A stretch of DNA of 64,000 nucleotides from Sphingobacteriales bacterium 44-61 (GTDB lineage Bacteria; Bacteroidota; Bacteroidia; Chitinophagales; Chitinophagaceae), in contig MKTW01000012.1 in the NCBI GenBank assembly GCA_001898405.1, positions 62,001-126,000 of the forward strand. Direction: 5' to 3'. The position numbers and the translations under genes are program-made. The notes beneath the pieces are model-generated. The model made no database searches, had not been told where the DNA came from, and was given only the letters and a program-made list of their open reading frames with translations. Below, one piece after another: positions 17,381 to 25,722 of this stretch (within the stretch, counting starts at the first letter, position 1; every line of letters starts with the position of its first letter).

Positions 17381-20300
17381 TCATGATACCGGCAACGATG
17401 CTCCGGACACTACTCTTTTTTTATCAGGAAAACTGAGCATTCTGCCAAACGAGACCGCACCCTGGTGATTGTTGTCAAGGGTCAGTATTCTGTTCAACAA
17501 TTCGCCCGCCTTTTCTTTATTATCAAGACCCATGTAACCAAGTGCCATCATGTACGTGCAATGAATGACATTACGACGATCAAGATCAATCTCAAACACA
17601 AGCATGTCGGGAAGTGAAACAGCAAAGTAGTCGATCTTCACTTTGTCATTCATATGCTGCTCGCCGAATGCAATCAGTTTTTTGAAAATATCATTAGCTC
17701 TGTCCTGCTCACCCAGCTGCAGCCAGGCCAGTGCCTGGTAAACGATCTGATCGGGTTGCGGATCATTATAATAAATGGCACTCACCGGTTCACTGCTGCC
17801 GGCTGTAGCAGCGTTGAAAAAGCGGACTGCTTCCTGCTCATTTCCCAGCTCTGCATATGCAATGCCCAGCAGGTAGTGAGCGTCATTTTCGAGGGCCTGG
17901 TACAATTTCCCTTCACCAAGATTGGCGGGATAAGTATTAAGCGATTGCAACAAACGGATAGCTTCTGCTGCATCATTTTTCAATAAAGCCTGCTTTGCCA
18001 GCTCGATGTGACAGAATCTGAATTGCCCGACTACTTTTCCTTCTCCACCTTCCCAGGGATGGAAACGCCGCGAAGCCATCAGGGCCCTTGCTTCTTCCAG
18101 GTTCCCGATGCTGTTGAGGATCGTAATCTTCTCCAGGTATAAGTCATCACGCTGTACAATGAGAAGGGGATACTGTTCCAGCAACCGGAGCCTTTCAGCC
18201 GGAGCTTTGCCGGTTATTTTATACAGCTGGTCAAGCTCCATCAAGACCCGTGCATCGGTTGTGTCAAGTTCAAAAGCTTTTTCCAGCAGGCTGATCGCCT
18301 TTTGCTGATCATGTAATTTGTTGTAATAAGCCAGTGCCAGGTTGCGATACACGGTTGGAAAATGGGGATTGGCTTTGAGCGATTGCTCCCAGCACTGTAC
18401 GGCCTCGTGATACTGGCGTTTGTCGTACCAGAAATTACCAAGAGCATAGGCAGCCAGTGCATCTGCCGGATTTATAGCAAGTACTTTCCGCAGCATCACT
18501 GACTCTTCAATCTTGTTGGGGAAACAGCAAGATGGATCTTTCTGTGACGCCTGTTGGAAATAATCTTTCGCGGCAGTACTGTTATTATCCTGGAGAGCAT
18601 ACCAGCCAAGGTAATAGAGTGCCATGGGCGTAGCAGGAGTAATGTCGATATAATCCCGCAGCAGTTGAATGGCTTCCTGGTAACATCCAGCATGAGCATA
18701 ATCGAGTGACAGCTCGAGGTAATTATTGACATAATTGCGCATGAGCGTTTGCAGTCTGTTCCGTTGCGATGCAGCCTCACTTTTTTTACCCATAGCTTCC
18801 GCAATCAGTGCCTGTTCGTAGAGACATCCATAATTGAATGGGTCAATGGCAATGGAATCATGAATCAACTGCAGTGCTTCATTCAGCCGGCCGAGCTTGC
18901 GAAGCAGGATCGCTTTCAGGTGACGGGCTGTATGACTGTGATAATTAGCGATGATCGATTTATTGACATGTGCGAGCGCCAGTTCATTCTTTCCTTGTGA
19001 TGCAGCAATACGTGCGAGTGCCTGGAAGCCGGCCGATTGCCAGGCATCATTCCAGGTTGCTTTATAAAACATTTCATACGCTTCCTGTTTCTTTTGCTGC
19101 ATCAGCAGTGACCAGCCCAGGTTATAGAAAGGTTCGCCATCGTAAGGATTGGGATTGCGGGAAGTGAGTGTCTCAATAGCTTTTTTAAAATAGGGTTCAG
19201 CCTGTTCGAACTGACCTCTTCGCAACAATAGCAGACCCATCGCATTGTTGCAACGAACATCATTCGGGCTGCGCCGAAGCGCTTCTTCATAATATTCAAT
19301 TGGGTTGAAGGTTGCATGACGGTATTGTTCCAGATGAAGGCCATTCAGGAACAGATCTTCAATATGTTCTATTTCTTGCGGTGAACGCGCAGGTGTGGCC
19401 GATGTCGGTAATTCTTTAGATTGCCCGGTCGCAGGTTGCCAGCTTACCAGTTCTTCGCCATTGGCATCGCAAACCGACAGTTTCCAGCCCGGAAGCGATA
19501 CGGGTTCATGATGTTGATAGCTGTCCATGAAGACCTGCTCGGGCGAAATTGTGGTCACAAATTTTTTCACCAACTTTCCTTCGTTCAACAGAATAATGAT
19601 TGCATTATCCAATACGGATGTAGCAAATACTTTGATGTGTATTTTGTGGTGATCAGCTTCCATATTCAACAACACATCCCTGGTGGCATTCTTTACCGCA
19701 CCGATCGATGCATATGGCATGAAATATTGTTCGAAACTTTTGACAGCGTTAGGTTGCAGCCAGCTGAAATCGGGCTGATTATCGGTAAACATACCTGTCA
19801 TGATCTCGATATAAGGCCCATCTTTATCAGTAAGGTTTCGGTCCCACGCATGTCCAAAATCGCCATTCCCCCAGGTCCATTGTTTTTTTCCGGGCGACAG
19901 GTGATGGTCGGCTACATGCAACATCCCCGCCTGTGTATCGTGTTCGTAACAACCAATAAAGTCATAGGCTGACCGGATCGCCATGTAGGATGTGGGAACA
20001 GGGATGTTGTGGTACCTCGATATATCGGTGCCGGGTGAATAGTTGACTTTATAATAGGTGCCTGTGGCAATAGGAAAGTCCGACACATCTCTTTTGCCAT
20101 GATCGAATACGGCATATACATCCGGAGGGAAAACGGATTGATAATGTTCATTCACTTTCACGGCAGGGTTGGCCCACCAGAGAAATGTTTGAGGAAAAGG
20201 ACTCCTGTTGAATAATCTTCCTTTTATTTCCAGGTAGGCTTTGCCGGGATAAAGGGTGAAGCCTGCCATACCTTTAGTGCGAAACATGATCTCTGTCTCG

Positions 20301-20740
20301 TTTACCCAAACCGTTTTACTTCCATCCTGATTTTCTTCGATGGTGAAATCGACCGGGCTAAAGGTGCTGGGGCGATGGTGTTGTGGCCAGTTGAATTCAA
20401 TGCCGCCCGATATCCAGGGGCCGGTAAGACCAACCAGCGCTGGTTTGATTACATGATTATAATAAATGAAATCCCTTTTCCTGATCTTGTCGTAGGCACG
20501 TTGAATCCTTCCGCCTATCTCCGGCAGGATCATGATCTGGAGATACTCATTCTCGAGAAAAACAGCGGTGTACTCTTCATCAGTCGGCTCATTGGAAACA
20601 GTTTCAATAACAGGATGCGGATACACTACTCCGCTGCTACCCTGGTACACTCTTTTTTCCAGGAACATCGGGTTCTTCTGTGCTTCGCCGGCCTTATAAG
20701 TGGGAATAGTAATTCTTTTTATGTATGCTGATACAATCAT
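17381..20740 (-). CDS. DUF5107 and TPR-repeat protein, first gene of the PUL operon
   Basis: The 1119-residue protein starts at the ATG at 20740; a TTG two codons upstream is less likely. It has no signal peptide or membrane segment, so it is probably cytosolic. The N-terminal ~330 residues match the DUF5107 type, a beta-rich mutarotase-like region (motifs PEIGGRI, GGIEFNW, WWANPAV). The remaining ~650 residues are TPR repeats (for example NAMGLLLLRRGQFEQAEPYF and many AxxYLG/ALGNFWY units). DUF5107 proteins often accompany PULs, but I know of no firmly established activity and give none. Being first and cytosolic, it may process an imported sugar or act as a sensor/scaffold; both are inference. 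Its stop overlaps a 12-bp palindrome that is within chance expectation. Confidence 0.75.
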   Translation of the reverse strand: MIVSAYIKRITIPTYKAGEAQKNPMFLEKRVYQGSSGVVYPHPVIETVSNEPTDEEYTAVFLENEYLQIMILPEIGGRIQRAYDKIRKRDFIYYNHVIKPALVGLTGPWISGGIEFNWPQHHRPSTFSPVDFTIEENQDGSKTVWVNETEIMFRTKGMAGFTLYPGKAYLEIKGRLFNRSPFPQTFLWWANPAVKVNEHYQSVFPPDVYAVFDHGKRDVSDFPIATGTYYKVNYSPGTDISRYHNIPVPTSYMAIRSAYDFIGCYEHDTQAGMLHVADHHLSPGKKQWTWGNGDFGHAWDRNLTDKDGPYIEIMTGMFTDNQPDFSWLQPNAVKSFEQYFMPYASIGAVKNATRDVLLNMEADHHKIHIKVFATSVLDNAIIILLNEGKLVKKFVTTISPEQVFMDSYQHHEPVSLPGWKLSVCDANGEELVSWQPATGQSKELPTSATPARSPQEIEHIEDLFLNGLHLEQYRHATFNPIEYYEEALRRSPNDVRCNNAMGLLLLRRGQFEQAEPYFKKAIETLTSRNPNPYDGEPFYNLGWSLLMQQKKQEAYEMFYKATWNDAWQSAGFQALARIAASQGKNELALAHVNKSIIANYHSHTARHLKAILLRKLGRLNEALQLIHDSIAIDPFNYGCLYEQALIAEAMGKKSEAASQRNRLQTLMRNYVNNYLELSLDYAHAGCYQEAIQLLRDYIDITPATPMALYYLGWYALQDNNSTAAKDYFQQASQKDPSCCFPNKIEESVMLRKVLAINPADALAAYALGNFWYDKRQYHEAVQCWEQSLKANPHFPTVYRNLALAYYNKLHDQQKAISLLEKAFELDTTDARVLMELDQLYKITGKAPAERLRLLEQYPLLIVQRDDLYLEKITILNSIGNLEEARALMASRRFHPWEGGEGKVVGQFRFCHIELAKQALLKNDAAEAIRLLQSLNTYPANLGEGKLYQALENDAHYLLGIAYAELGNEQEAVRFFNAATAGSSEPVSAIYYNDPQPDQIVYQALAWLQLGEQDRANDIFKKLIAFGEQHMNDKVKIDYFAVSLPDMLVFEIDLDRRNVIHCTYMMALGYMGLDNKEKAGELLNRILTLDNNHQGAVSFGRMLSFPDKKRVVSGASLPVS

Positions 20741-20909
20741 AGTCAATTATTTTCGCTTGCTTGTTGACCGGGAAAATGATTAGCCATGTTGTGTGTATCA
20801 TCAAGCAGAGCAATCTATTCACAAATTTCACTGATCATGGGGCCAAAGGAAATAGGCGATTTTATGAATTTGATGGATTATTTTCTGATTTTTATAATTT
20901 GCAGGTAAT

Positions 20910-21806
20910 ATGAAAAATGAACAGGTCAGAAAAAAACATGGTTTTCGCGGACAGCAATTGATCGTAATCCCGCGGCGGATCATTGCCGAATTTCTCAGCA
21001 GCGATCCTATCACTCATTCGTTATACATCACAGATATCGGCTACTTTCCGAAAGCACTTTTTCACCATAGGGAACGATCTCATGGCGTAGATCAGCATAT
21101 TATTATTTATTGTGCCGAAGGAAGGGGTTGGGTGGAAGTGGATGGTGTATATACAGAAATAGGTCCTTCGCAATTTGCCATCATACCTGCTGAACGTCCG
21201 CACAAATATGGAGCGGCTGAAGATGATCCATGGACTATTTACTGGATCCACTTCAAAGGAAGCACGGGTAATCATGCAGTTGAGCTATTGCAAAAAAGAG
21301 GAATGAATTATCGTGTGTCTGTAAATTACCACGAGAGCAGGATGCAACTTTTTAACGCGGTTTGCTTTCATCTTGAAAAAGGATATAGCCGGGACAATCT
21401 CCGGTATGTAAACATGCTATTTCACCATTTTCTGGCTTCGCTCTTGTATGAGGACAAGTTTGGAGCAGTTGCGGGTCACAAAAACAGGGATGTGATTGAT
21501 GTGGTGATCGAAGAGATGCAGAAAAACATCAACCAGCCGCTTATGCTGGAGGACCTTGCAGAATCGGCAAAACTGTCGGTCTCTCATTTTTCGGCCCTTT
21601 TCAGGGAGAAAACAGGTTATCCACCCATGGAGTATTTTACACACCTGAAGGTGCAGAAGGCCTGCCAGTATTTACTGCTCACCAACCTGAAGATAAAAGA
21701 TATTGCAGCAGAACTTGGAATAGCCGATCATTATTATTTCTCGAGGTTGTTTACGAAGGTGATGGGAGCTTCGCCGAATCATTACCGCAAACGCGAAAAG
21801 CGATAG
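20910..21806 (+). CDS. AraC-family transcriptional regulator, divergent from the PUL operon
   Basis: The 298-residue protein has an N-terminal cupin-like sensor (about 30-150, with the AraC-type FAIIPAERPHKY segment). The C-terminal pair of helix-turn-helix motifs (about 190-295) includes the conserved IKDIAAELGIADHYYFSRLF region. It is transcribed away from the nine-gene PUL across a 163-bp intergenic region, the normal geometry for a local activator, and most likely senses the released mono- or oligosaccharide. A TTTG (around 20877) followed after about 21 bases by ATAATTTG lies just upstream of the ATG. If this is the promoter, the leader would be very short. Confidence 0.9.
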   Translation: MKNEQVRKKHGFRGQQLIVIPRRIIAEFLSSDPITHSLYITDIGYFPKALFHHRERSHGVDQHIIIYCAEGRGWVEVDGVYTEIGPSQFAIIPAERPHKYGAAEDDPWTIYWIHFKGSTGNHAVELLQKRGMNYRVSVNYHESRMQLFNAVCFHLEKGYSRDNLRYVNMLFHHFLASLLYEDKFGAVAGHKNRDVIDVVIEEMQKNINQPLMLEDLAESAKLSVSHFSALFREKTGYPPMEYFTHLKVQKACQYLLLTNLKIKDIAAELGIADHYYFSRLFTKVMGASPNHYRKREKR

Positions 21807-21864
21807 TATCCGGTTTTCTTTTCTCCTGCCGCCAAAGCTTTACTGCCTTTGTGTTACTAATTGA

Positions 21865-23094
21865 TTACGGATACAGGAGATACTTCGCCCGTATCGCCTT
21901 AAACTTCTGCAACCCTGGTTCCCAGCTTTTCCTGATATCCTCTTCCGACATTCCTGCTATGATCTGTTTTCTTAATTGATCAGTACCTATACGCAGGTCA
22001 AAAGCAGATATGTCCTGGTTTACTCTCCCCGGAGTAAAGAAATTAGCCTTGTCCGGATAGGCGTTATATAATTCAATTAACCATGATAAGTTAATTTGGC
22101 GGCTCTCCCGAAGTTTGTTGACATCATAATTACGAAGATCAAGGCCATAACAAACGGAATCTTTGTGACGTGGGTTCTCACTCATTCCGGGAATGCTTAC
22201 TGGTTTGTATGAAAATGAATACTTGTTCTTCAACGCGGGTGCTCCCAGGATAGTAAAGGGCATATAAGTTCCACGGCCTTCATTAATAACTGTTCCTTCA
22301 AACATACATAAGCTCGGAAACAGCATCACAGCTTGCTGCGTATTCAAATTTGGTGAGGGATTTATAGGTAATACGTAAGGCATGTCATGGTTATAGTTGG
22401 CAACTTTTATGATTTTAATTTTACATGGCCTTTTAAGATACCCTTCTCCGTTAAGGTATTGTGCGAATTCTCCTATTGTCATACCATGGGTCATGGGCGT
22501 ATAATGTATCCCGATTGCCGATTTGAATTTATCATCTGTCATTACCGGCCCGTCTACTACATATCCGTTAGGATTGGGCCTGTCAAGGATGAGCAGTTCT
22601 TTATTGTTTTCTGCACAGCCTTCCATTACATGTTCAAGTGTATTGATGTTAGTATAGTAGCGGCAGCCCACATCCTGGATATCAAAGACCATCAGGTCAA
22701 TATCTGCCAGTTGTTCTTTTGTTGGTTTTTCGTTTCTGCCATATAAAGAGATGATGGGAATGCCGGTTTTGGCGTCTTTCTCATCACTCACCACAGCGCC
22801 ATTACTGGCATTCCCTCTAAAGCCATGCTCAGGGCCAAACACTTTTACAATTTTAACTCCGAGGCTCAGCAGGCTGTCTACACTGCTTTTTTCCCCGATC
22901 AGGGAACTCTGATTGGCAACCAGGCCAACCCGTTTTCCTTTTAGATAAGACAAATATTTTTCAGTCTGGTCAGCGCCTGTAATAATTCCTGGTTTGCCTG
23001 ATGTGCTTTGGCTTGAGGATGCCATTTGCGCCTTACAGTTAATATTACTGATCGCCACAAGCGTTAAGAAGAGTAGGGGAGCAAATCTTATCAT
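21865..23094 (-). CDS. DUF1343 / NamZ-like exo-beta-N-acetylmuramidase
   Basis: The 409-residue protein has a lipoprotein-like signal (Cys20 in SNINCKAQ) and the full DUF1343 domain: LVANQSS, GPEHGFRG, DIQDVGCRYYT, LDRPNPNG, NPSPNL and FEGT.INEGRGT. The characterised family member NamZ of Bacillus subtilis (GH171) removes terminal MurNAc from peptidoglycan fragments, so this protein probably takes part in cell-wall turnover or recycling in the periplasm. It is a single gene, convergent with the AraC gene. A -7-like TAATTTTG is visible on the minus strand at 23155-23162, about 60 bases upstream, without an obvious -33 partner. Confidence 0.85.
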   Translation of the reverse strand: MIRFAPLLFLTLVAISNINCKAQMASSSQSTSGKPGIITGADQTEKYLSYLKGKRVGLVANQSSLIGEKSSVDSLLSLGVKIVKVFGPEHGFRGNASNGAVVSDEKDAKTGIPIISLYGRNEKPTKEQLADIDLMVFDIQDVGCRYYTNINTLEHVMEGCAENNKELLILDRPNPNGYVVDGPVMTDDKFKSAIGIHYTPMTHGMTIGEFAQYLNGEGYLKRPCKIKIIKVANYNHDMPYVLPINPSPNLNTQQAVMLFPSLCMFEGTVINEGRGTYMPFTILGAPALKNKYSFSYKPVSIPGMSENPRHKDSVCYGLDLRNYDVNKLRESRQINLSWLIELYNAYPDKANFFTPGRVNQDISAFDLRIGTDQLRKQIIAGMSEEDIRKSWEPGLQKFKAIRAKYLLYP

Positions 23095-23287
23095 TTTTAG
23101 GGGTATAATTTGGGTAATGATACTTCAATAAATCCAGACGATGCATACTAAGAACAAAATTAGTTGTAATTTGTTGGTCTTTTTTTACTTTCACCCTAGA
23201 GCCCTGACCAGCTTGCCTCCCCCATAGGCAAGCATTGAAACTGTCACGATATATCGGCCAGCTTTTTTCATCAATAATATATTCGAT

Positions 23288-24379
23288 ATGCGTAGTACCT
23301 TAATATCACTCTCTCTGATCCTGTTCTGCTTTATTTCACAAAGTCAAGGACGCTTTAGAATTATGGGAAAAATATTAACTAAAGAAGTTAATAAGGTTGA
23401 GTTGATATATATTATGAAGGATTCGACATTTAATGTCGACAATAAGATTATATCCATTGCGGGTAATTCCTCTTTCACCTTTAATGGATTTACACCTTAT
23501 CCCTATGCAGCATATTTTCTGTTTAATGATAGCGTCAGAAGTAATCTTTTCTTTATTGATTCGGGCAACACTGACGTTTCTGTGAGAGGGTTTAATGAAG
23601 AAGTTGCGCTCTCTTATAAAATTGATGCGGAATATAGAGCATCTTTTCTACCCTTAATGACTGAGCTGAAAGGCAAATCGCAAGGCTTTGTGAGTGGATT
23701 ACAGGCTTTAGAAAATGTGATGGATACTGCTTTAAAATCGAAAAAGGAAGATAGTCTGCGCTTATTAATACGGCAGAATTTAGATTTTCAGAAGAATTAT
23801 TTGAGATCTTTCATAGAGAAGAACACCGGTAGCTATATTTCCTTGTGGCTCTTGTATTTTGATCTGATAAGGTTTGGCTATTCCCAAAAGCTGCATGAAG
23901 CTTTTCGTATGTTAACAGCGGATATAAAAAGTAACCCGATAGGAAAGGCAATAAGCACAATGTTGGTTAATGGATTGAGAATCGAAGTTGGACGCCCATT
24001 TCCCAAAGTGGAATTGCTTAGCTTTAGTTCCAGGGAGGTTGAACCTATTTCCTTGAGGAGCAAATTTACTTTTATCGATTTTTGGTATAGCAATTGTGCT
24101 CCTTGCCTAGCACAATTCCCAGAATTGAAAAAAATATATTCTGAATATAGCAGGGAAAAATTCGACATAATAGGGATTAGTGTAGATTCAGACCAACAGT
24201 TATGGTCAAAAACTATTGCTAACAGGAGAATTCCATGGACGCATTACCTTGACCTCGGCGGGGTAGTTACCGGTGAACTTTCTATCTTTTCCTTTCCAAC
24301 AAATTTTTTATTAGATAGTAAAGGAAATATCGTGAAGAAGGATATTGGCATGGATGCCTTAAAGGAACTGCTAAAATAA
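23288..24379 (+). CDS. Secreted TlpA-like thioredoxin-fold protein
   Basis: The 363-residue protein has a signal peptide (1-19). A beta-rich N-terminal domain of the DUF4369-like type follows (about 22-110), then a helical linker (110-235) and a C-terminal thioredoxin fold with the redox pair Cys270-Ala-Pro-Cys273 and a later cis-Pro segment (FSFPTNF). Proteins with this layout are common in Bacteroidota and act in the periplasm or at the cell surface as thiol-disulfide oxidoreductases with unknown targets. The gene is monocistronic and visibly more AT-rich than its neighbours, a possible sign of separate origin. Confidence 0.8.
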   Translation: MRSTLISLSLILFCFISQSQGRFRIMGKILTKEVNKVELIYIMKDSTFNVDNKIISIAGNSSFTFNGFTPYPYAAYFLFNDSVRSNLFFIDSGNTDVSVRGFNEEVALSYKIDAEYRASFLPLMTELKGKSQGFVSGLQALENVMDTALKSKKEDSLRLLIRQNLDFQKNYLRSFIEKNTGSYISLWLLYFDLIRFGYSQKLHEAFRMLTADIKSNPIGKAISTMLVNGLRIEVGRPFPKVELLSFSSREVEPISLRSKFTFIDFWYSNCAPCLAQFPELKKIYSEYSREKFDIIGISVDSDQQLWSKTIANRRIPWTHYLDLGGVVTGELSIFSFPTNFLLDSKGNIVKKDIGMDALKELLK

Positions 24380-24534
24380 AATTCTAAGGGACACGTTTTT
24401 TGATTCTTGTTGGCTGGATTACTATCTCTCTTAAATACAGTTGAACCATCCTGTATCAAATTATAAAGGAAATTTTGATATCCCATTTAACTTTTGCAAA
24501 AGCAGGGAGTCTATGCTTAAAATAATCCTAAAGT

Positions 24535-25605
24535 ATGATCCGACTAAGCCTATTGGTACTCGCATTTTCAGTATTGACAAGCTGCAGTAAAAACCAGGAC
24601 CCGAACCCCTCTAATCCACTCACCTCCATGTATTTCCCACCAAATTCAGGTACAACATGGGAAACCGTGTCTCCTTCTACGTTGGGGTGGAATCAGACCG
24701 CCATGCAACCTTTAAAGGAATATCTCTCCCTGAAATACACCAAATCATTTATGATACTTGTAAACGGAAGAATTGCCATGGAAGAATATTTTGACGGGCA
24801 CACCCCATCCTCCGAATGGGAATGGAATAGTGCGGGCAAAACATTGGTGGCAACCACAACAGGGATAGCGCAGCAGGAGGGATTGCTTAACATTACTAAT
24901 AAAGCCTCCGATTATCTGGGTACTGAATGGACAAATATGCCGCTGGCCAAAGAAAACCTGATAACGGTAAGGCATCTGTTAACGATGACATCCGGAATTG
25001 ATGACAGCAGCCCATTGGTAATAAAGCCTAACCTGACCTATGTTGCCGATGCAGGTACAAGATGGGCTTATGGAAATGTTTTCCAGAAATTAATGGATGT
25101 AATTGGTGAAGCAAGCGGGAAGGAGTTTGAAACGTATTTCAATGAAAAGTTGAAAGATAAAATCGGGATGGATGGATTTTGGAATTTCGGGGCGGTCTAC
25201 TCTATTTATCACAGCACCACAAGAAGTATGGCAAGGTTCGGCCTGTTGGCATTGAATCAGGGAAAATGGAACAGCACCGAGGTGATCAATGAACCTTATT
25301 TCAAGGAAAGCATCACTACATCGCAGAATATAAATCCTTCTTATGGTTACCTGTGGTGGCTGAACGGGAAAAACAGTTATATGGTTCCCGGTAGCCAGAT
25401 CGTATTTCCCGGCTATTTAGTTCCTAATGCGCCTGCAGATATGTATTCGGCGATGGGTGCCAGCGACCAGCGCATTTATGTAATTCCCAGTAAAAAGATG
25501 GTAGTGATAAGAATGGGCAATGCTTCTGATCCGGCACACCCAAGTTTTGCATTGTCGGGATTCGATAATGAACTTTGGGGAAAGATAAAGGCAGTTATAA
25601 ATTAA
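24535..25605 (+). CDS. Beta-lactamase-fold serine hydrolase lipoprotein (class C/PBP4* type)
   Basis: The 356-residue protein has a lipobox VLTSC (Cys17). The serine-hydrolase core contains an SxxK motif Ser99-Ala-Gly-Lys102 and a YxN motif Tyr179-Gly-Asn181 (WAYGN). The family (PF00144) includes class C beta-lactamases, DD-peptidases and esterases. Most environmental members of this type are esterases or peptidases rather than antibiotic resistance enzymes, so no resistance is inferred. It stands alone, 155 bp after the TlpA-like gene and convergent with the TPR cassette. Confidence 0.82.
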   Translation: MIRLSLLVLAFSVLTSCSKNQDPNPSNPLTSMYFPPNSGTTWETVSPSTLGWNQTAMQPLKEYLSLKYTKSFMILVNGRIAMEEYFDGHTPSSEWEWNSAGKTLVATTTGIAQQEGLLNITNKASDYLGTEWTNMPLAKENLITVRHLLTMTSGIDDSSPLVIKPNLTYVADAGTRWAYGNVFQKLMDVIGEASGKEFETYFNEKLKDKIGMDGFWNFGAVYSIYHSTTRSMARFGLLALNQGKWNSTEVINEPYFKESITTSQNINPSYGYLWWLNGKNSYMVPGSQIVFPGYLVPNAPADMYSAMGASDQRIYVIPSKKMVVIRMGNASDPAHPSFALSGFDNELWGKIKAVIN

Positions 25606-25667
25606 AAATGCAGCGTTAATACTTTTTGTAGTAGTGGATATGGTCTTTTAATCTATTTGAGTTTAAA

Positions 25668-25707
25668 GCCGGGCGGATTATCTGTTAAAGGATTTTCACC
25701 GCCCGGC
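25668..25707. terminator. GC-rich inverted repeat between convergent genes
   Basis: GCCGGGCGG (25668-25676) and CCGCCCGGC (25699-25707) form a perfect 9-bp, all-GC stem around a 22-base loop. It lies midway between the serine hydrolase gene ending at 25605 and the minus-strand TPR gene ending at 25723. The position suits a bidirectional terminator, although the loop is large and no long T-run follows on either side. Confidence 0.55.
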
Positions 25708-25722
25708 ATTATATACTCCCGT

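Noticed and set aside
17378-17389. 12-bp perfect palindrome GTATCATGATAC at the stop of the DUF5107 gene
   Set aside because: About sixteen such palindromes are expected by chance in 64 kb and it overlaps coding sequence, so no function is claimed.
21806-21880. GTATCCG/CGGATAC and TCTCCTG/CAGGAGA arms between convergent AraC and NamZ-like genes
   Set aside because: The 7-bp pairs are separated by more than 45 bases and are mutually interfering; too weak to call a terminator.
24535-25605. Reading the beta-lactamase-fold protein as an antibiotic resistance gene
   Set aside because: The SxxK and YxN motifs only place it in a broad serine-hydrolase family dominated by peptidases and esterases; nothing in the context suggests resistance.
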